Notes: generated from the sequence alone by a model not told the origin. 64,000 nt of DNA from Azohydromonas aeria (GCF_009760915.1 NZ_VIDQ01000036.1:1-64000); one strand, 5' to 3'; shown: positions 53,255-63,119, counted from the first letter of the stretch. Numbers and translations are program-made.

Positions 53255-54859
53255 TTGGCAAAGCCTGATGGGCAACTCAAGCGCCGCGACGGCGAACGCG
53301 GCCACAACCGGGCCCGTGACTACCGCGAGCCGATGCGGGATCACGTGGTACTGCATCTGGCGTCGGGCAAACGGCCTAGCGGCCCACGACAGGACAACTC
53401 CAAGCCGCAGGTAGTCAAGCAAGGCGTCAACGGCGCCTTGCGGGCGGCGAACCTGCGCCTGCTGCTGGAGCACGCGCCCGTGAGGGAAGCCCTGGCCCTG
53501 GTGGCCGAGGTGCCCCTGGAGCGTCTTGAAGCCATGTCGCAGGGCGCGCTCTGCCCCGACGAGACCGCCTTCCATATCGAGCGGACCCTGAAGCTGCCCG
53601 GCAAGTGGCTCGATGGGCTCAACAAGGCGGTCCCTGAACGCACCCTGGAGCTGCTGAAGCATCCCGACAAGGCCGCCTTGCATGACGAGGATTTCGATGA
53701 GGACGCCACGGCATCGACCGCGGCGGCGGCATCGGTCGCGCCGGTGCTCCCGGCTGGCATTGCGCCGGCATCAGGCCGGACGCAGGCCCCCCTTCATGAC
53801 ACCTCGGTCGAACGCGGCCCGGCGGCAGGCGTCGTGGCGGCGGCATCCATGGAGCGCGCGACCGTGCCAGCAGGCAGTGACGAGGCCGTGGCGGTCGCTG
53901 ACGCACTGCAAGCCCCGGCAACTTCTGCGGCACAAACGCCAACAGCCGCGACGGCCCAGTCAACGTCTAGGTCCAGAGACACCCACCCCATGACCTCTGC
54001 CGAACTGCGCAAGCGCAGCCTGAGCCTGCTGCTTCAGGGCAAGGGCGCCAAGAGCGCGCTGGCCCGCCTCATCGGGATCAGCCAGCCCTACATGTCCACG
54101 ATTGCCAACGGCGGCAAGGTGCTGGACCAGGAGTTCTGCAGCAAGGTGGCGAAGGCGCTGGGCTTGCCCGAGAACTGGTTCGAGGCACCGCGCACGGCAG
54201 CGGACATCCCCGATACCGTTCTCAAGCTGCTGGCACCCTTGTCGCGTGGTACGGCAGCCAGCGCCAGCGCTGCCCCGGACAGTGTCCAGGGTGAAGCTGA
54301 AGCCGATCCCGCCGCCACGGGCGCTGGAGCAAGGCCTGAGGTCGCTTCTGCGCCGGCCGAGCCGGGCGAATCGGCAAGGGCCGTGGCCGCCGCTGCAGGC
54401 GATGCCACGAGCACGAGCGCCGGCCGCAAGGACACCGCCAAGCCGCCCCGCGTCCGGCCTGTCCTTCAGCGCGAGGACGACCGGCCACGCACCGAGGCCA
54501 CGGCGGCGGTGCGCTCCCCTGCCACGGTGCCGGTGCAGGCCGACCTGCTGGCACAGGTCGAGCATGAGGTGCAGCCCGCGGCACCAGCCACCGGGCCGGC
54601 ACTGCATGCCGAAGTCACGGCCACGCCAGCCCTTGTCCTGACCCAGTCACCGGTCGTAGCGCCTGTTTTTGAGATCGCCAAGGCGCTCGCGCAGAGGACA
54701 AACGACTTCACGCCGATGGTGTCGCAGCCCCTGGTCATCGAAGGCGGTCTGGCGCCCATCACGGAAGCGCTCATCAAGATGCTGGTGCTCAAGGCCCGGC
54801 AAGGCGCGCTCTCGGAAGACAAGGCCTTCGAGCTGCTGGGAGCGGTGCGCCTGCTTTGA
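53255..54859 (+). CDS. Large DNA-binding protein with two related HTH domains
   Basis: 534 aa from a TTG at 53255 with GAGGGAGA before it. Two copies of a Cro-like unit are visible: LRLLLEHAPVREALALVAEV...FHIERTLKLPGKWLD (about 65-125) and LSLLLQGKGAKSALARLIGI...FCSKVAKALGLPENWFE (about 255-310). Between and after them are long Ala/Pro/Thr-rich linkers. The C-terminal 60 residues (VIEGGLAPITEALIKMLVLKARQGALSEDKAFELLGAVRLL) form a helical end domain, perhaps for oligomerisation. Probably a plasmid transcription or nucleoid regulator. Confidence 0.65.
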   Translation: MAKPDGQLKRRDGERGHNRARDYREPMRDHVVLHLASGKRPSGPRQDNSKPQVVKQGVNGALRAANLRLLLEHAPVREALALVAEVPLERLEAMSQGALCPDETAFHIERTLKLPGKWLDGLNKAVPERTLELLKHPDKAALHDEDFDEDATASTAAAASVAPVLPAGIAPASGRTQAPLHDTSVERGPAAGVVAAASMERATVPAGSDEAVAVADALQAPATSAAQTPTAATAQSTSRSRDTHPMTSAELRKRSLSLLLQGKGAKSALARLIGISQPYMSTIANGGKVLDQEFCSKVAKALGLPENWFEAPRTAADIPDTVLKLLAPLSRGTAASASAAPDSVQGEAEADPAATGAGARPEVASAPAEPGESARAVAAAAGDATSTSAGRKDTAKPPRVRPVLQREDDRPRTEATAAVRSPATVPVQADLLAQVEHEVQPAAPATGPALHAEVTATPALVLTQSPVVAPVFEIAKALAQRTNDFTPMVSQPLVIEGGLAPITEALIKMLVLKARQGALSEDKAFELLGAVRLL

Positions 54860-55157
54860 CCGGAGGCTGGCGTTCTTCCTACAGCCCAGTGTACTGTGCG
54901 CCAGCCGATGGGCATCGAGGGCATGCCCAAGGTGCGCCACCACCGCCGAAACAACGCGGTCGGCGTTCAGACACGGGTACGCGCTTGCCAGGACCGGCTG
55001 TCAACCGGCGCTCATGCAGGCCGCTGAAGCCGCCTGGGCAGGAGGGTCACACGCACGACCTGCCACCAGCGGTGCGGCTCGGACAGTCCATCCGGATTCG
55101 GATCGCGGTCGCAGGCCTGCGCAGGCCGTGCGGGGAGACTCGGACAAAAGTCCAGGC

Positions 55158-55355
55158 TCAGCGTGAGCCGACGGCCCACTGCATCACGAGCGCGGGCTCG
55201 GCGCCGAACCGCTCGCGCAGCGCGAAGATCTCGTGCCGGACTTGCCGAAGGCTCAACTCGCCGCGAAAGGCACGCCGCTCCAGATCAGCCATGGCTGAAA
55301 GGTATTCGGCGGGCGGTGCTTCGGCAGGTCGGCGGGAAAGCGAGTTGTTGTCCAT
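55158..55355 (-). CDS. Small hypothetical protein
   Basis: 65 aa from ATG 55355 (MDNNSLSRRPAEAPPAEYLS), with a helical body AMADLERRAFRGELSLRQVRHEIFALRERFGAEP. Well-formed and coding-like, but no family recognised. Stands alone on the minus strand. Confidence 0.5.
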   Translation of the reverse strand: MDNNSLSRRPAEAPPAEYLSAMADLERRAFRGELSLRQVRHEIFALRERFGAEPALVMQWAVGSR

Positions 55356-55590
55356 GATCAGCGTCTGGGTGGAGAGGGCTGCCGCCAAGGGCGCTCATCC
55401 AGCCAGGGGGCCGATGAGCACCTCAGCTATCGGTGTGCTGCATGGCGCCAATTGTCATTTCTCAAGCGCAGCCGTGCATCACGGAAATCACGTAAGCCCA
55501 AACCCTGGCCTGTTGCGCACCCGGTGTTGCTTCAAGGAGCAGTCGGAGGGCCTCATGACCTTGCGTCGAATTGAAGAAGGAGAGCATGAA

Positions 55591-55821
55591 GTGAGCACTC
55601 GAAACCAACCCACGAAGACACAGATCGCCGAAGACGGCCTGCGCTACACGTCCAAGGCAGCAGGATCAACCTTTGCCAAGCCCGCTCAGAGTGCCGTCAC
55701 GGGTGCCACGATGTCGTGCTTTCGGTGCGGCCGGCACAAGCCCCTTGCCGAGCTGGTGAGCAAGCGGATCCTTGGACGCAACGAGAAGGTCTGCGCGGTG
55801 GACTGCAAGACCCGACCCTGA
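55591..55821 (+). CDS. Small zinc-finger-like protein
   Basis: 76 aa from GTG 55591 with GGAGAG eight bases before; an ATG at 55555 is possible. The C-terminal half holds CFRCGRHKPLAELVSKRIL then VCAVDC, a CxxC plus C-x3-C arrangement suited to zinc. Function unknown. Confidence 0.55.
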   Translation: MSTRNQPTKTQIAEDGLRYTSKAAGSTFAKPAQSAVTGATMSCFRCGRHKPLAELVSKRILGRNEKVCAVDCKTRP

Positions 55822-56115
55822 GGCAGCGGGTCATTTTGCCGCTGGGACGGGGGCGTTCGGCTGCAGGGGACCTTGCGTGACAGCGCAACGTCCGCAGGCC
55901 CCACAAGGCAAAGTCAGCCCGTTGCGCCTTCATCGATATTGGATTCCCAGCCATGGGCCTGTCGACTCGCCGCCCCTTTCCCCGGCACCGGCACCAGGCG
56001 CCATGGCCGCGCAACGACCAGGCAGCGGGCCGGCGAGTGCTGCGCCACCAGTCGCTGGCCGCTTCCCGGCGGTGCCCGGCCACGGCAGTCCCCATGCGCC
56101 TTGGAACGAATCCGG

Positions 56116-56523
56116 ATGGAAAGGCGGCAACGTGCCCCAGAATGCGCGCGCACGACAGCAGGCGCTGCAACGGGCCGCTGCCTCCCGGCTGCTCCTGGGA
56201 GTGCCGGCAAGCCGCCATCCAGCACCGCGCGCGATTTCGGACTGTTCTCGAAAAACCGATCCACGTCTCTCGAAGCCATCCAGCAATCTCTCGACTCGCT
56301 GCAAAGCGGCACGCTCGACACGGCCGCCCTCTTGCGCCGCCTGCGCGCGGCTCCTCTGCCATCCGAGCTGCCCCCGAAATATGGCAAGGTCCTGAACAAC
56401 CTGCTCGACCGGCTCGAGTCCAGCGCGGCATTCAGCGGCGAGAGCTGCTCCTTCAGCCAGGAGGACCTGATCGCCATCGTCCAGGCCTGGATCGACAAGG
56501 CGCGGGAAAGGCTTGCCAGCTGA
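56116..56523 (+). CDS. Hypothetical protein
   Basis: 135 aa from ATG 56116; the frame is open further upstream but that part is Arg/Pro noise. The last 95 residues are a good helical domain: SLEAIQQSLDSLQSGTLDTAALLRRLRAAPLPSELPPKYGKVLNNLLDRLE...FSQEDLIAIVQAWIDKARERL. The next ORF starts directly after its stop. Confidence 0.5.
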   Translation: MERRQRAPECARTTAGAATGRCLPAAPGSAGKPPSSTARDFGLFSKNRSTSLEAIQQSLDSLQSGTLDTAALLRRLRAAPLPSELPPKYGKVLNNLLDRLESSAAFSGESCSFSQEDLIAIVQAWIDKARERLAS

Positions 56524-56763
56524 ATGCTCACCGCGCCAGGACAGATGGACGCAAGGATGCGCTCGGCGGCTCAATGCCTGGAAGAGCTCCGGGGTGCACC
56601 GACCATGGAGACCTGCCACGCTGCTGCCGTCCTGGCCGGCGTGAGCCTGGTCGACGCTGACGAGTGCGACGACGGTGCTTGTGGCTGTCCCCGGTGTCCC
56701 TGGAGGCAGACGGCGGGCAACTGGCGACCACGCCCGAGCAGCGCCAGCCACTCCAGCCCATAG
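56524..56763 (+). CDS. Small hypothetical protein
   Basis: 79 aa starting immediately after the previous TGA. Middle part RSAAQCLEELRGAPTMETCHAAAVLAGVSLVDADE is helical; CDDGACGCPRCPW is cysteine-dense. The last 20 residues look non-coding. Unknown. Confidence 0.35.
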   Translation: MLTAPGQMDARMRSAAQCLEELRGAPTMETCHAAAVLAGVSLVDADECDDGACGCPRCPWRQTAGNWRPRPSSASHSSP

Positions 56764-56996
56764 CGCAAGGCCTGCGGCTGTGCCGGCCAAGGCCGCAAGC
56801 GATGGGCAAACGTGGCGTGCAGGGCACATCCGTGCGCCTGCCGACGGTGGTAGTTGATACGTACGCGGGAGAGCTGCCGGTGTCGCGGCCGCTGCAAGCC
56901 TGCGAGCTTACGAGGCGTGAGCGTCGCTTTGGTTGACATGGTTGACATCGCTGGGGCGTGGCCCGTACCATCGGACTGCCCCACCGGAGCATCCTC

Positions 56997-57647
56997 ATGA
57001 CCAGCAGTGCCACCCGACGCCCCCCTGCCCTGCCAGAAGCCCAGCCCGTGCAGGAGTTCTTGGCGTCGCTGGAGGACGTGGCGCGCCATGCGACGCGGGT
57101 GGAAAAGCTCTCGCGGCAGCGGCTGCTGGATCAGCTCGCGGCCGTGCACAGCCCGCGCAAGGAAAAGGCCGCGCTGCTGCTGCAGCACATCGATTCGCTC
57201 ACGCGCCGTTTCGAGCACATCCGCCGCACGTTGCAGGAAGAACTGCAGGACGAAGAACTGGATCAGCTTGGCGTGGCGGCGCGTCGCAAGGGTGAGGAGA
57301 CGTTCAGGAAGATGGCGCGCGAGGAAAGCCTGCTGGAGCCGGCGGCCTTCGCCGCACGGCTGGGCTGGACACGCCAGGCGTTGAGCAAGGCGCTGGCGGC
57401 TCACCGGGTCTTCTTCGTGGAGGCGGACGGGGTGCGGTACTACCCCGCCTTTTTCGCCGACAGCCGCTACGAGCGCCGCCACGTCGAGGCGCTGAGCAGG
57501 GCGCTGGGCGAGCTGCCGGGATCGACCAAGCTGCATTTCATGATGACGCCCAAGGCGTCGCTGTCGGGGCTGTCGCCGCTGCAGGCCCTGGCGCAGGGCC
57601 AGTTTGCCGCCGCCAAGGTGGCCGCCGAAGGTTTTGCGCAGAGGTGA
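56997..57647 (+). CDS. Xre/MbcA/ParS-like antitoxin (second RES pair)
   Basis: 216 aa from ATG 56997 with GGAG eight bases before. Long helical N-terminus, an HTH-like middle (LEPAAFAARLGWTRQALSKALAAHRVFFVEADG), and a C-terminus SLSGLSPLQALAQGQFAAAKVAAEGFAQR that resembles toxin-binding Xre/ParS ends. It precedes a RES toxin gene by seven bases. GGTTGACAT is repeated directly at 56933-56950 and may hold the -35 or operator. Confidence 0.75.
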   Translation: MTSSATRRPPALPEAQPVQEFLASLEDVARHATRVEKLSRQRLLDQLAAVHSPRKEKAALLLQHIDSLTRRFEHIRRTLQEELQDEELDQLGVAARRKGEETFRKMAREESLLEPAAFAARLGWTRQALSKALAAHRVFFVEADGVRYYPAFFADSRYERRHVEALSRALGELPGSTKLHFMMTPKASLSGLSPLQALAQGQFAAAKVAAEGFAQR

Positions 57648-57654
57648 GCCGGTC

Positions 57655-58263
57655 TTGTCGCTGAAACCTCCGCCACGCGCGCTCAACAGCCTCTCGCTCG
57701 CTACCCGAACCGTCCCGGCCTCTGCGCTCTACCGTGTCTCGCGCTTCGCCTCGGGTGAGCCCTTCTTCGGGCGCACGGCAAGCAACCGCTTCGACGACCG
57801 CTCGCTCCCCCGCAGTGGGCGCTTCGGCACCTGCTACTTCGGGCTGGATCTGCAGACCGCCATCGCCGAGACGGTGCTGCACGATGCGGTGGCTGTGCGG
57901 GGCAAGTTCTCCGTGCCCTGGGACGAGCTTGCGTCAAGGCAGCTGGTACGTCTCAAGGGTGGCACACCCTTGGTGCTGGCCGACCTCACCGGAGTGGCGC
58001 TCAAGACGCTGGGCGGCGAAGGATCCCTGTCCACCATCACGCCGTACCGCCTCGCGCAGTCGTGGGCCATGGCCGTGCAACACCACCCGCAACAGGTGGA
58101 CGGCATCCTCTACATGTCGCGCCATCTCAACGACCGCCAGGCCGTGGTGGTGTTCAACCGTGCCAGCGCCAAGCTCGGCGCCGCCGCGTACACCCCGCTG
58201 CCCCGTGCCCGCGGCGTCATGGAGGCCGTGGCCGGGCTGCGTATCTCGTTCGACTACCCCTGA
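57655..58263 (+). CDS. RES-domain toxin (second pair)
   Basis: 202 aa from a TTG start (AGAGGTGAG upstream). LYRVSRFASGEPFFGRTASNRFDD and FGTCYFGLDLQTAIAETVLHD are the RES signature blocks with Arg, Tyr and Glu; YMSRHLNDRQAVVVF is the conserved end. It should consume NAD+ like other RES toxins. Different subgroup from the pair at 35 kb. Confidence 0.85.
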   Translation: MSLKPPPRALNSLSLATRTVPASALYRVSRFASGEPFFGRTASNRFDDRSLPRSGRFGTCYFGLDLQTAIAETVLHDAVAVRGKFSVPWDELASRQLVRLKGGTPLVLADLTGVALKTLGGEGSLSTITPYRLAQSWAMAVQHHPQQVDGILYMSRHLNDRQAVVVFNRASAKLGAAAYTPLPRARGVMEAVAGLRISFDYP

Positions 58264-58496
58264 CCGCGGCCGACTCTCAACGCACGCGTGCCTGCCCCCG
58301 GCACAAGACAGCTCACGGCCACGGCGAACAGCCGTGCGTAGCGTGCGGCGATGAGGACCGCTTCGCGCTCGATCTCAGCCGGCAGTTCGACCAGGCGGTG
58401 CTCCAGCGCATTGCAATCAAGGGCAGACCACTTTTCGTGCTCAATTCCATGGCCTGCATGGGCGTCATTCTCCGGGGCCACAGCCAGGAGGCACAC
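58254..58496 (-). CDS. Possible small protein or gene remnant
   Basis: 80 codons; the middle (HAGHGIEHEKWSALDCNALEHRLVELPAEIEREAVLIAARYARLFA) reads like real helical protein, but the ends do not. It overlaps the toxin stop by ten bases on the other strand. The stretch from 58497 to 58820 holds no gene. Confidence 0.3.
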   Translation of the reverse strand: MCLLAVAPENDAHAGHGIEHEKWSALDCNALEHRLVELPAEIEREAVLIAARYARLFAVAVSCLVPGAGTRALRVGRGQG

Positions 58497-58820
58497 ACCC
58501 TCAAATTCCCGTTCAGGACAGAATTAGCCCACGGATAAGGCCCCTAATCCAAGGCAGCGTAATGCCTCCTCGGCACGGCGGCTCATTCCAGCGTCGGCGT
58601 CAACAGCCGACGTCAGGTGGGGGCGTCTATCCCATTGCTTACCGCGTGTACCTGCATGGAACGGCCAGATTGGCTGCTCCGGGTAGTTTGCAATGCGTGC
58701 ACAGTTGATGCGCGGTGTTCTGCTGCAATCACGCTGACAACGGCCAGTGAGCCGAGTCGACAGCGCGGTATTCCCTCTCGCCGGCTGTCGTTCTTGTAAA
58801 CAGCAAGCAGCGCGAACCAC

Positions 58821-59837
58821 ATGGCATCTCTGATCGACCAGCTGGCCGAGCTCACCGGTCACCGTGATCGCCAGCATGCTGACGCGCTGCTGCTGCAAAC
58901 GCTGCACGAGCTGCTGCAGCCTGCCGTCGTAGCTCTTCACCGCTGCGCAGGCGAGGCGCCCGAGCAGCGCTGGCTGACGACCACCAACGGCAACAGCGTG
59001 GTTGGTCCGCGGACGTCGGACGCAGCGCCAAGCCGCAATTTCACGGCGCCGCTGGACACGTACCCCGAGCGGCTCACATGTCTGCGCCAGATGCGCACCG
59101 TCGTGCACGCTGGCGACCCCGAGATCACGCTGGTGCCGCTGATCGTTGGAGCACAGGGCACCGGGGTAGTGGAGCTGCAAAGTCCCGAACCGCTGCCGCA
59201 GTACAAGCGACACACCGCGAACGCCGTCGTGCGCCTGTATGGCAACTTCCTGGCGCTGTTGGACTACGGCGAGCGCGACGCCCTCACCGGGCTTTACAAC
59301 CGCAAGACCTTCAACGACAGCTTCATGCGTGCGGTATTGGGCACCGCTGCAGATTCGCGATCTGCAGGAAAGGCCTCTGTGCCGTCGAGCCGGTACTACT
59401 TGGCTGCCCTGGATCTCGACCACTTCAAACAGGTCAACGACAGCTGCGGCCACCTTATTGGCGACGAGGTGCTGCTGATCACGGCTCGCCTCATGCGCAC
59501 GGAGCTGCGTACTGACGACGGGGTCTTTCGCTTCGGTGGCGAGGAGTTCCTCATCCTGCTTGAAGCCCATCGGGAAGAAGACGCGCATGCGGCGCTGCAG
59601 CGGCTGCGCCAGCGAATCGCGCAGCATCACTACCCACAGGTGGGCCAGGTGACGGCGAGCATCGGCTTCACGGCCGTACAGCCGTCCGAACTACCCACAA
59701 GCGCCGTGGAGCGTGCCGACCGGGCGCTGTATCAAGCCAAGGCCAGTGGTCGAAATTGCGTAGTCGGCCCCGCTGCGATGGCCGAAGCCAGGATGGCAGA
59801 GAGCTCGACGCGCGGTGGCGACGTGGACCTGTTTTGA
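58821..59837 (+). CDS. GGDEF diguanylate cyclase
   Basis: 338 aa. Residues 1-150 form a GAF-like sensory part (LLLQTLHELLQPAVVALHRC...LVPLIVGAQGTGVVELQSP). The GGDEF domain follows: DALTGLYNRKTF, LDLDHFKQVNDSCGHLIGDEVL, and FRFGGEEFLILL with the active GGEEF; later VTASIGFTAV and ADRALYQAKASGRN. Makes c-di-GMP. No allosteric RxxD immediately upstream of GGEEF is obvious. First of a c-di-GMP gene set. Confidence 0.92.
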   Translation: MASLIDQLAELTGHRDRQHADALLLQTLHELLQPAVVALHRCAGEAPEQRWLTTTNGNSVVGPRTSDAAPSRNFTAPLDTYPERLTCLRQMRTVVHAGDPEITLVPLIVGAQGTGVVELQSPEPLPQYKRHTANAVVRLYGNFLALLDYGERDALTGLYNRKTFNDSFMRAVLGTAADSRSAGKASVPSSRYYLAALDLDHFKQVNDSCGHLIGDEVLLITARLMRTELRTDDGVFRFGGEEFLILLEAHREEDAHAALQRLRQRIAQHHYPQVGQVTASIGFTAVQPSELPTSAVERADRALYQAKASGRNCVVGPAAMAEARMAESSTRGGDVDLF

Positions 59838-60075
59838 GGCAACCGCTGCGTCGCAGCGCCGCTCCACCAGCACGGCACGGCAGTGCGACACATGACGATG
59901 CTCAAGATCTGGCGCTGCACCGTCGTGAAGGAAGCCACGCGTGCGAGCCCGGCGTGGCTACAACACCTCAAGCTGTCATGCATCGACGCCGATCAACGAT
60001 CACGCGCCGCCGACTCCATGGCGGCGTCCACCGCAACCGCAACATTGAGCGCCGGCGCAGCGCTCGACGACACGA

Positions 60076-61953
60076 ATGAACAAGGCCGACATGTCCGGCA
60101 TGCCATGCCAGGGTGCAGTCGCAGCCTGGTCTGAAATCTTGCCATTTCCTGCAATCCAGGATCCGTGTGCCCAGAGCACACTGCCGACCTCGGATATCGA
60201 CCCCCACGTCGCGGAGCAATTGCGCCTGGCCGCCGCGGTATTCGCCAGTACCAGAGAAGGCATCGTCATTACCGACGCCCTGGGCCGCATCGTGGAGGTC
60301 AACGATGCGTTCGTTGCCATCACGGGCTACCCGCGCAGCGGGGTCCTTGGACGCAATGCCGCCATGCTCGTCAGCGGCGAGCATGGCCAGGGCTTCCTGC
60401 AGGCCTTGCGCAGCAGCCTGCATCTCACCGGCTCCTGGCAAGGCGAGGTCTGGAGCCGGCGCGCCGATGGGGAGCTGATGGTGGAGCTGCTGCGCGTGCG
60501 CGCCGTGCACTCACCTTGCGGTGAACTCACTCATTACGTGGGCGCCTTCAGCGACATCACGTCGCACAAGCGCCAGCAGGAGCACCACATGTGGCTGGTT
60601 CACCACGACGTGCTCACCGGGCTGCCCAACCGCACGCTGGCGCTGGACCGGCTCGGGATGCTGATCGACCAGGCCAAGTGCCAGTCGCGGCAACTCGCGG
60701 TGTGCTACCTGGACCTTGACGGTTTCATGGCTGTCAACGAGCGCATCGGCCATGCGCTCGGTGACGGCTTGCTCAAGGCTGCGGCAGAGCGGGCGCATCA
60801 GGCCGTTCGTGCGGGCGACACGGTGGCTCGGCTCGAAGGCGACGAGTTTGTGCTGCTGCTGGGCGATCTCTGCGACGCGCGTGCCGTGCAGCCAATCCTG
60901 GAGCGAGTGCTGCACGCGCTGGCACAGCCCTTCGTGATCGGTGATCAGCAAGTCGTCATTAGCGCCAGCATCGGCGTGGCGCTGTACCCGGGCGACGGCG
61001 ACACGCCGGAGCGACTGCTGCGCGCCGCGGACCAGGCCATGTACCGTGCCAAGAGCCTGGGCAAGAACCGGGTGTGCATGGCCAGCCAGACTGGCGAGCA
61101 CACGCTGGCGCCGAACCCACTGCAGCAGGAGATTCAGGCGGCACTGCAAAGGGATGAGCTGCGCCTGCACTACCAGCCCAAAGTCTGTGCCCGTACCGGG
61201 CGTTGCCTGGGGGCCGAGGCCCTGGTGCGCTGGCAGCACCCACAGCGTGGGCTGCTGGCCCCTGGCAGCTTCCTGCCCGCCATCACCGGCACGCCGCTGG
61301 AGATCGAGCTCGACCTGTGGGTGGTGAAGCACGCGGTGACCCAGCTGGCGCACTGGCGCGCTGGCGGACGCACGCTGCAGTTGAGCATCAATGTCTCGCC
61401 CGGCACGCTGCTGCTGCCCGACATGGCCAACATCATCGCCGCGACGATGCGCCACGCCGCCGTGGGGTCACGGGCCAGCGTCGACGGCATCGAGCTGGAG
61501 GTACTGGAAACTGCCGCGCTCGACGACCTCGATGCGGCCATTCGTGCCATCCGAGCGTGTGCGCAGCACGGGCTGACTTTTGCGCTGGACGACTTCGGCA
61601 CCGGTTACTCGTCACTGTCGTACCTGCGGCGGCTTCCGGTGAGCACGCTCAAGATCGACCGCAGCTTCGTGAGCAACATGCTCGGCAGCCGCGGCGATCT
61701 GCACATCGTGCGTGCTGTCATCGGCCTGGCCGAGGCCTTCGGCGTGACGACCGTGGCCGAGGGCGTCGAGACTGCCGAGCAGGCGCAAGTCCTGGCCGAC
61801 CTGGGCTGTGATCAGCTGCAGGGCTTTGGCATTGCGCGGCCCATGCCGGCGCAAGCGCTCGAGCGCTGGCTCGATGAACAAGCGGTGGCAACAGCTGTAT
61901 CGGACAGCGCTTCGCGGGCCGTCGCACCCGAGGCCAGCACGGCGCAAGCGTGA
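60076..61953 (+). CDS. PAS-GGDEF-EAL c-di-GMP enzyme
   Basis: 625 aa. PAS domain about 45-165 (AAAVFASTREGIVITDALGRIVEVNDAFVAITGY) and a PAC-type VGAFSDITSHKRQQE. The GGDEF domain is degenerate: RLEGDEFVLLL in place of GGDEF, so no synthesis is expected. The EAL domain is complete: GAEALVRWQHP, LSINVSPGTLL, LEVLETAALDD, DDFGTGYSSLSYLRRLPVSTLKIDRSF and VAEGVETAEQ. So it should be a phosphodiesterase tuned by the PAS and degenerate GGDEF parts. Confidence 0.92.
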   Translation: MNKADMSGMPCQGAVAAWSEILPFPAIQDPCAQSTLPTSDIDPHVAEQLRLAAAVFASTREGIVITDALGRIVEVNDAFVAITGYPRSGVLGRNAAMLVSGEHGQGFLQALRSSLHLTGSWQGEVWSRRADGELMVELLRVRAVHSPCGELTHYVGAFSDITSHKRQQEHHMWLVHHDVLTGLPNRTLALDRLGMLIDQAKCQSRQLAVCYLDLDGFMAVNERIGHALGDGLLKAAAERAHQAVRAGDTVARLEGDEFVLLLGDLCDARAVQPILERVLHALAQPFVIGDQQVVISASIGVALYPGDGDTPERLLRAADQAMYRAKSLGKNRVCMASQTGEHTLAPNPLQQEIQAALQRDELRLHYQPKVCARTGRCLGAEALVRWQHPQRGLLAPGSFLPAITGTPLEIELDLWVVKHAVTQLAHWRAGGRTLQLSINVSPGTLLLPDMANIIAATMRHAAVGSRASVDGIELEVLETAALDDLDAAIRAIRACAQHGLTFALDDFGTGYSSLSYLRRLPVSTLKIDRSFVSNMLGSRGDLHIVRAVIGLAEAFGVTTVAEGVETAEQAQVLADLGCDQLQGFGIARPMPAQALERWLDEQAVATAVSDSASRAVAPEASTAQA

Positions 61954-62052
61954 ACAATTTCTGCAAGGCCCCTGCGTCGGCTCTCACGAGGTGGCGGCTG
62001 CTTCCGAAATGGCCCTTACACCCCGCTTTCGTGGCGGCTTGAAAGTTCGCAA

Positions 62053-63096
62053 TTGCCAATCTCAGACAGCGCTCTCTTGGCCCAGGCCCCGCTGCAGCGC
62101 CTGCTCCTCGTTGACGACGACGTGCAGGTGATCTTTCAGCTCAAGCACATCCTGGACGGCTGCGCCCAAATCTTCTTCGCCACCAGCGGCGAGGCGGCCC
62201 TGCGGCAGATGCGCCGCGAGCCGTTCGACCTCGTGCTGCTCGACGCCGAGATGCCGGGCATGAGCGGCCTCGAGGTGTGTGCTGCGATGTGCAGCGAAGC
62301 CGAGCTCCAGGAGATCCCGGTGATCTTCGTCACCGCACACCATGGGGCAGACGAGGAATCCCGGGCACTGGACGCCGGCGCCATGGATTTCATTCCGAAG
62401 CCGGTGAACCCGGCCGTGGCCCGCGCGCGGGTACGCACGCAACTGGCACTCAAGGCAAGAACCGACGCCCTGCGGCGCCTGAGCGAGGTGGACAGCCTCA
62501 CCCGCATAGCCAATCGCCGCGCCTTCGACCGCGCGCTGGAGCAGGAATGGCGCCGCGCGATGCGCTCGCGCGCGCCGCTGTCGCTGCTGCTCATCGACGT
62601 GGACCACTTCAAGCGCTACAACGACGCCCATGGCCACTTCGCGGGTGACGCCTGCCTGGCCCAAGTTGCCAGTGCCCTGGCCAGCACCGTCCAGCGTACG
62701 GGCGACATGGCCGCGCGCTACGGTGGCGAGGAGTTTGCGCTGGTGTTGCCCTGTACGGATGCCATGGGCGCACGCCGGGTGGGCGAGATGGTGTGCGAGC
62801 GCATGCGCGAGCTGGCGATCCCGCACGGCGACTCGCCGGTCTCGCCGCTGGTGACCCTCAGCGTGGGCGCTGCGACGGTGCAGGTGGCTTGTGCCCAGCA
62901 TCCCAGCAGCGGCAAGTCCTGTCTGCAGTGTGGTGCGTTCCAGCACTGCTGCGATGCGCCACAGTCCCTTGTCGAGCTGGCGGACCAGGCCCTGTATGCC
63001 GCCAAGGCCGCGGGGCGCTCGCAGGTGCGCCTGGCCGGCACGTTCGAAGGACGTGCGGACGTGACACCTGGCATGCCCAGGGCGGTGCGACATTGA
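62053..63096 (+). CDS. Response regulator with GGDEF output
   Basis: 347 aa from a TTG (no better start). REC domain: LLLVDDDVQVIFQLK, phospho-acceptor in VLLDAEMPGMSG, VIFVTAHHGADEE and FIPKPVNP (switch Lys). The GGDEF domain has DSLTRIANRRAF, IDVDHFKRYNDAHGHFAGD and ARYGGEEFALVLP, so it is active-type. A cysteine cluster insert (SSGKSCLQCGAFQHCCDAP) before the end is unusual. Likely controlled by a histidine kinase, possibly the next gene. Confidence 0.9.
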   Translation: MPISDSALLAQAPLQRLLLVDDDVQVIFQLKHILDGCAQIFFATSGEAALRQMRREPFDLVLLDAEMPGMSGLEVCAAMCSEAELQEIPVIFVTAHHGADEESRALDAGAMDFIPKPVNPAVARARVRTQLALKARTDALRRLSEVDSLTRIANRRAFDRALEQEWRRAMRSRAPLSLLLIDVDHFKRYNDAHGHFAGDACLAQVASALASTVQRTGDMAARYGGEEFALVLPCTDAMGARRVGEMVCERMRELAIPHGDSPVSPLVTLSVGAATVQVACAQHPSSGKSCLQCGAFQHCCDAPQSLVELADQALYAAKAAGRSQVRLAGTFEGRADVTPGMPRAVRH

Positions 63097-63119
63097 AGGC
63101 CGGTGACGCCTTAGCAACG

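Noticed and set aside
58524-59630. 368-codon minus-strand frame opposite the GGDEF gene
   Set aside because: The plus strand has a complete GGDEF domain; the minus frame is its shadow.
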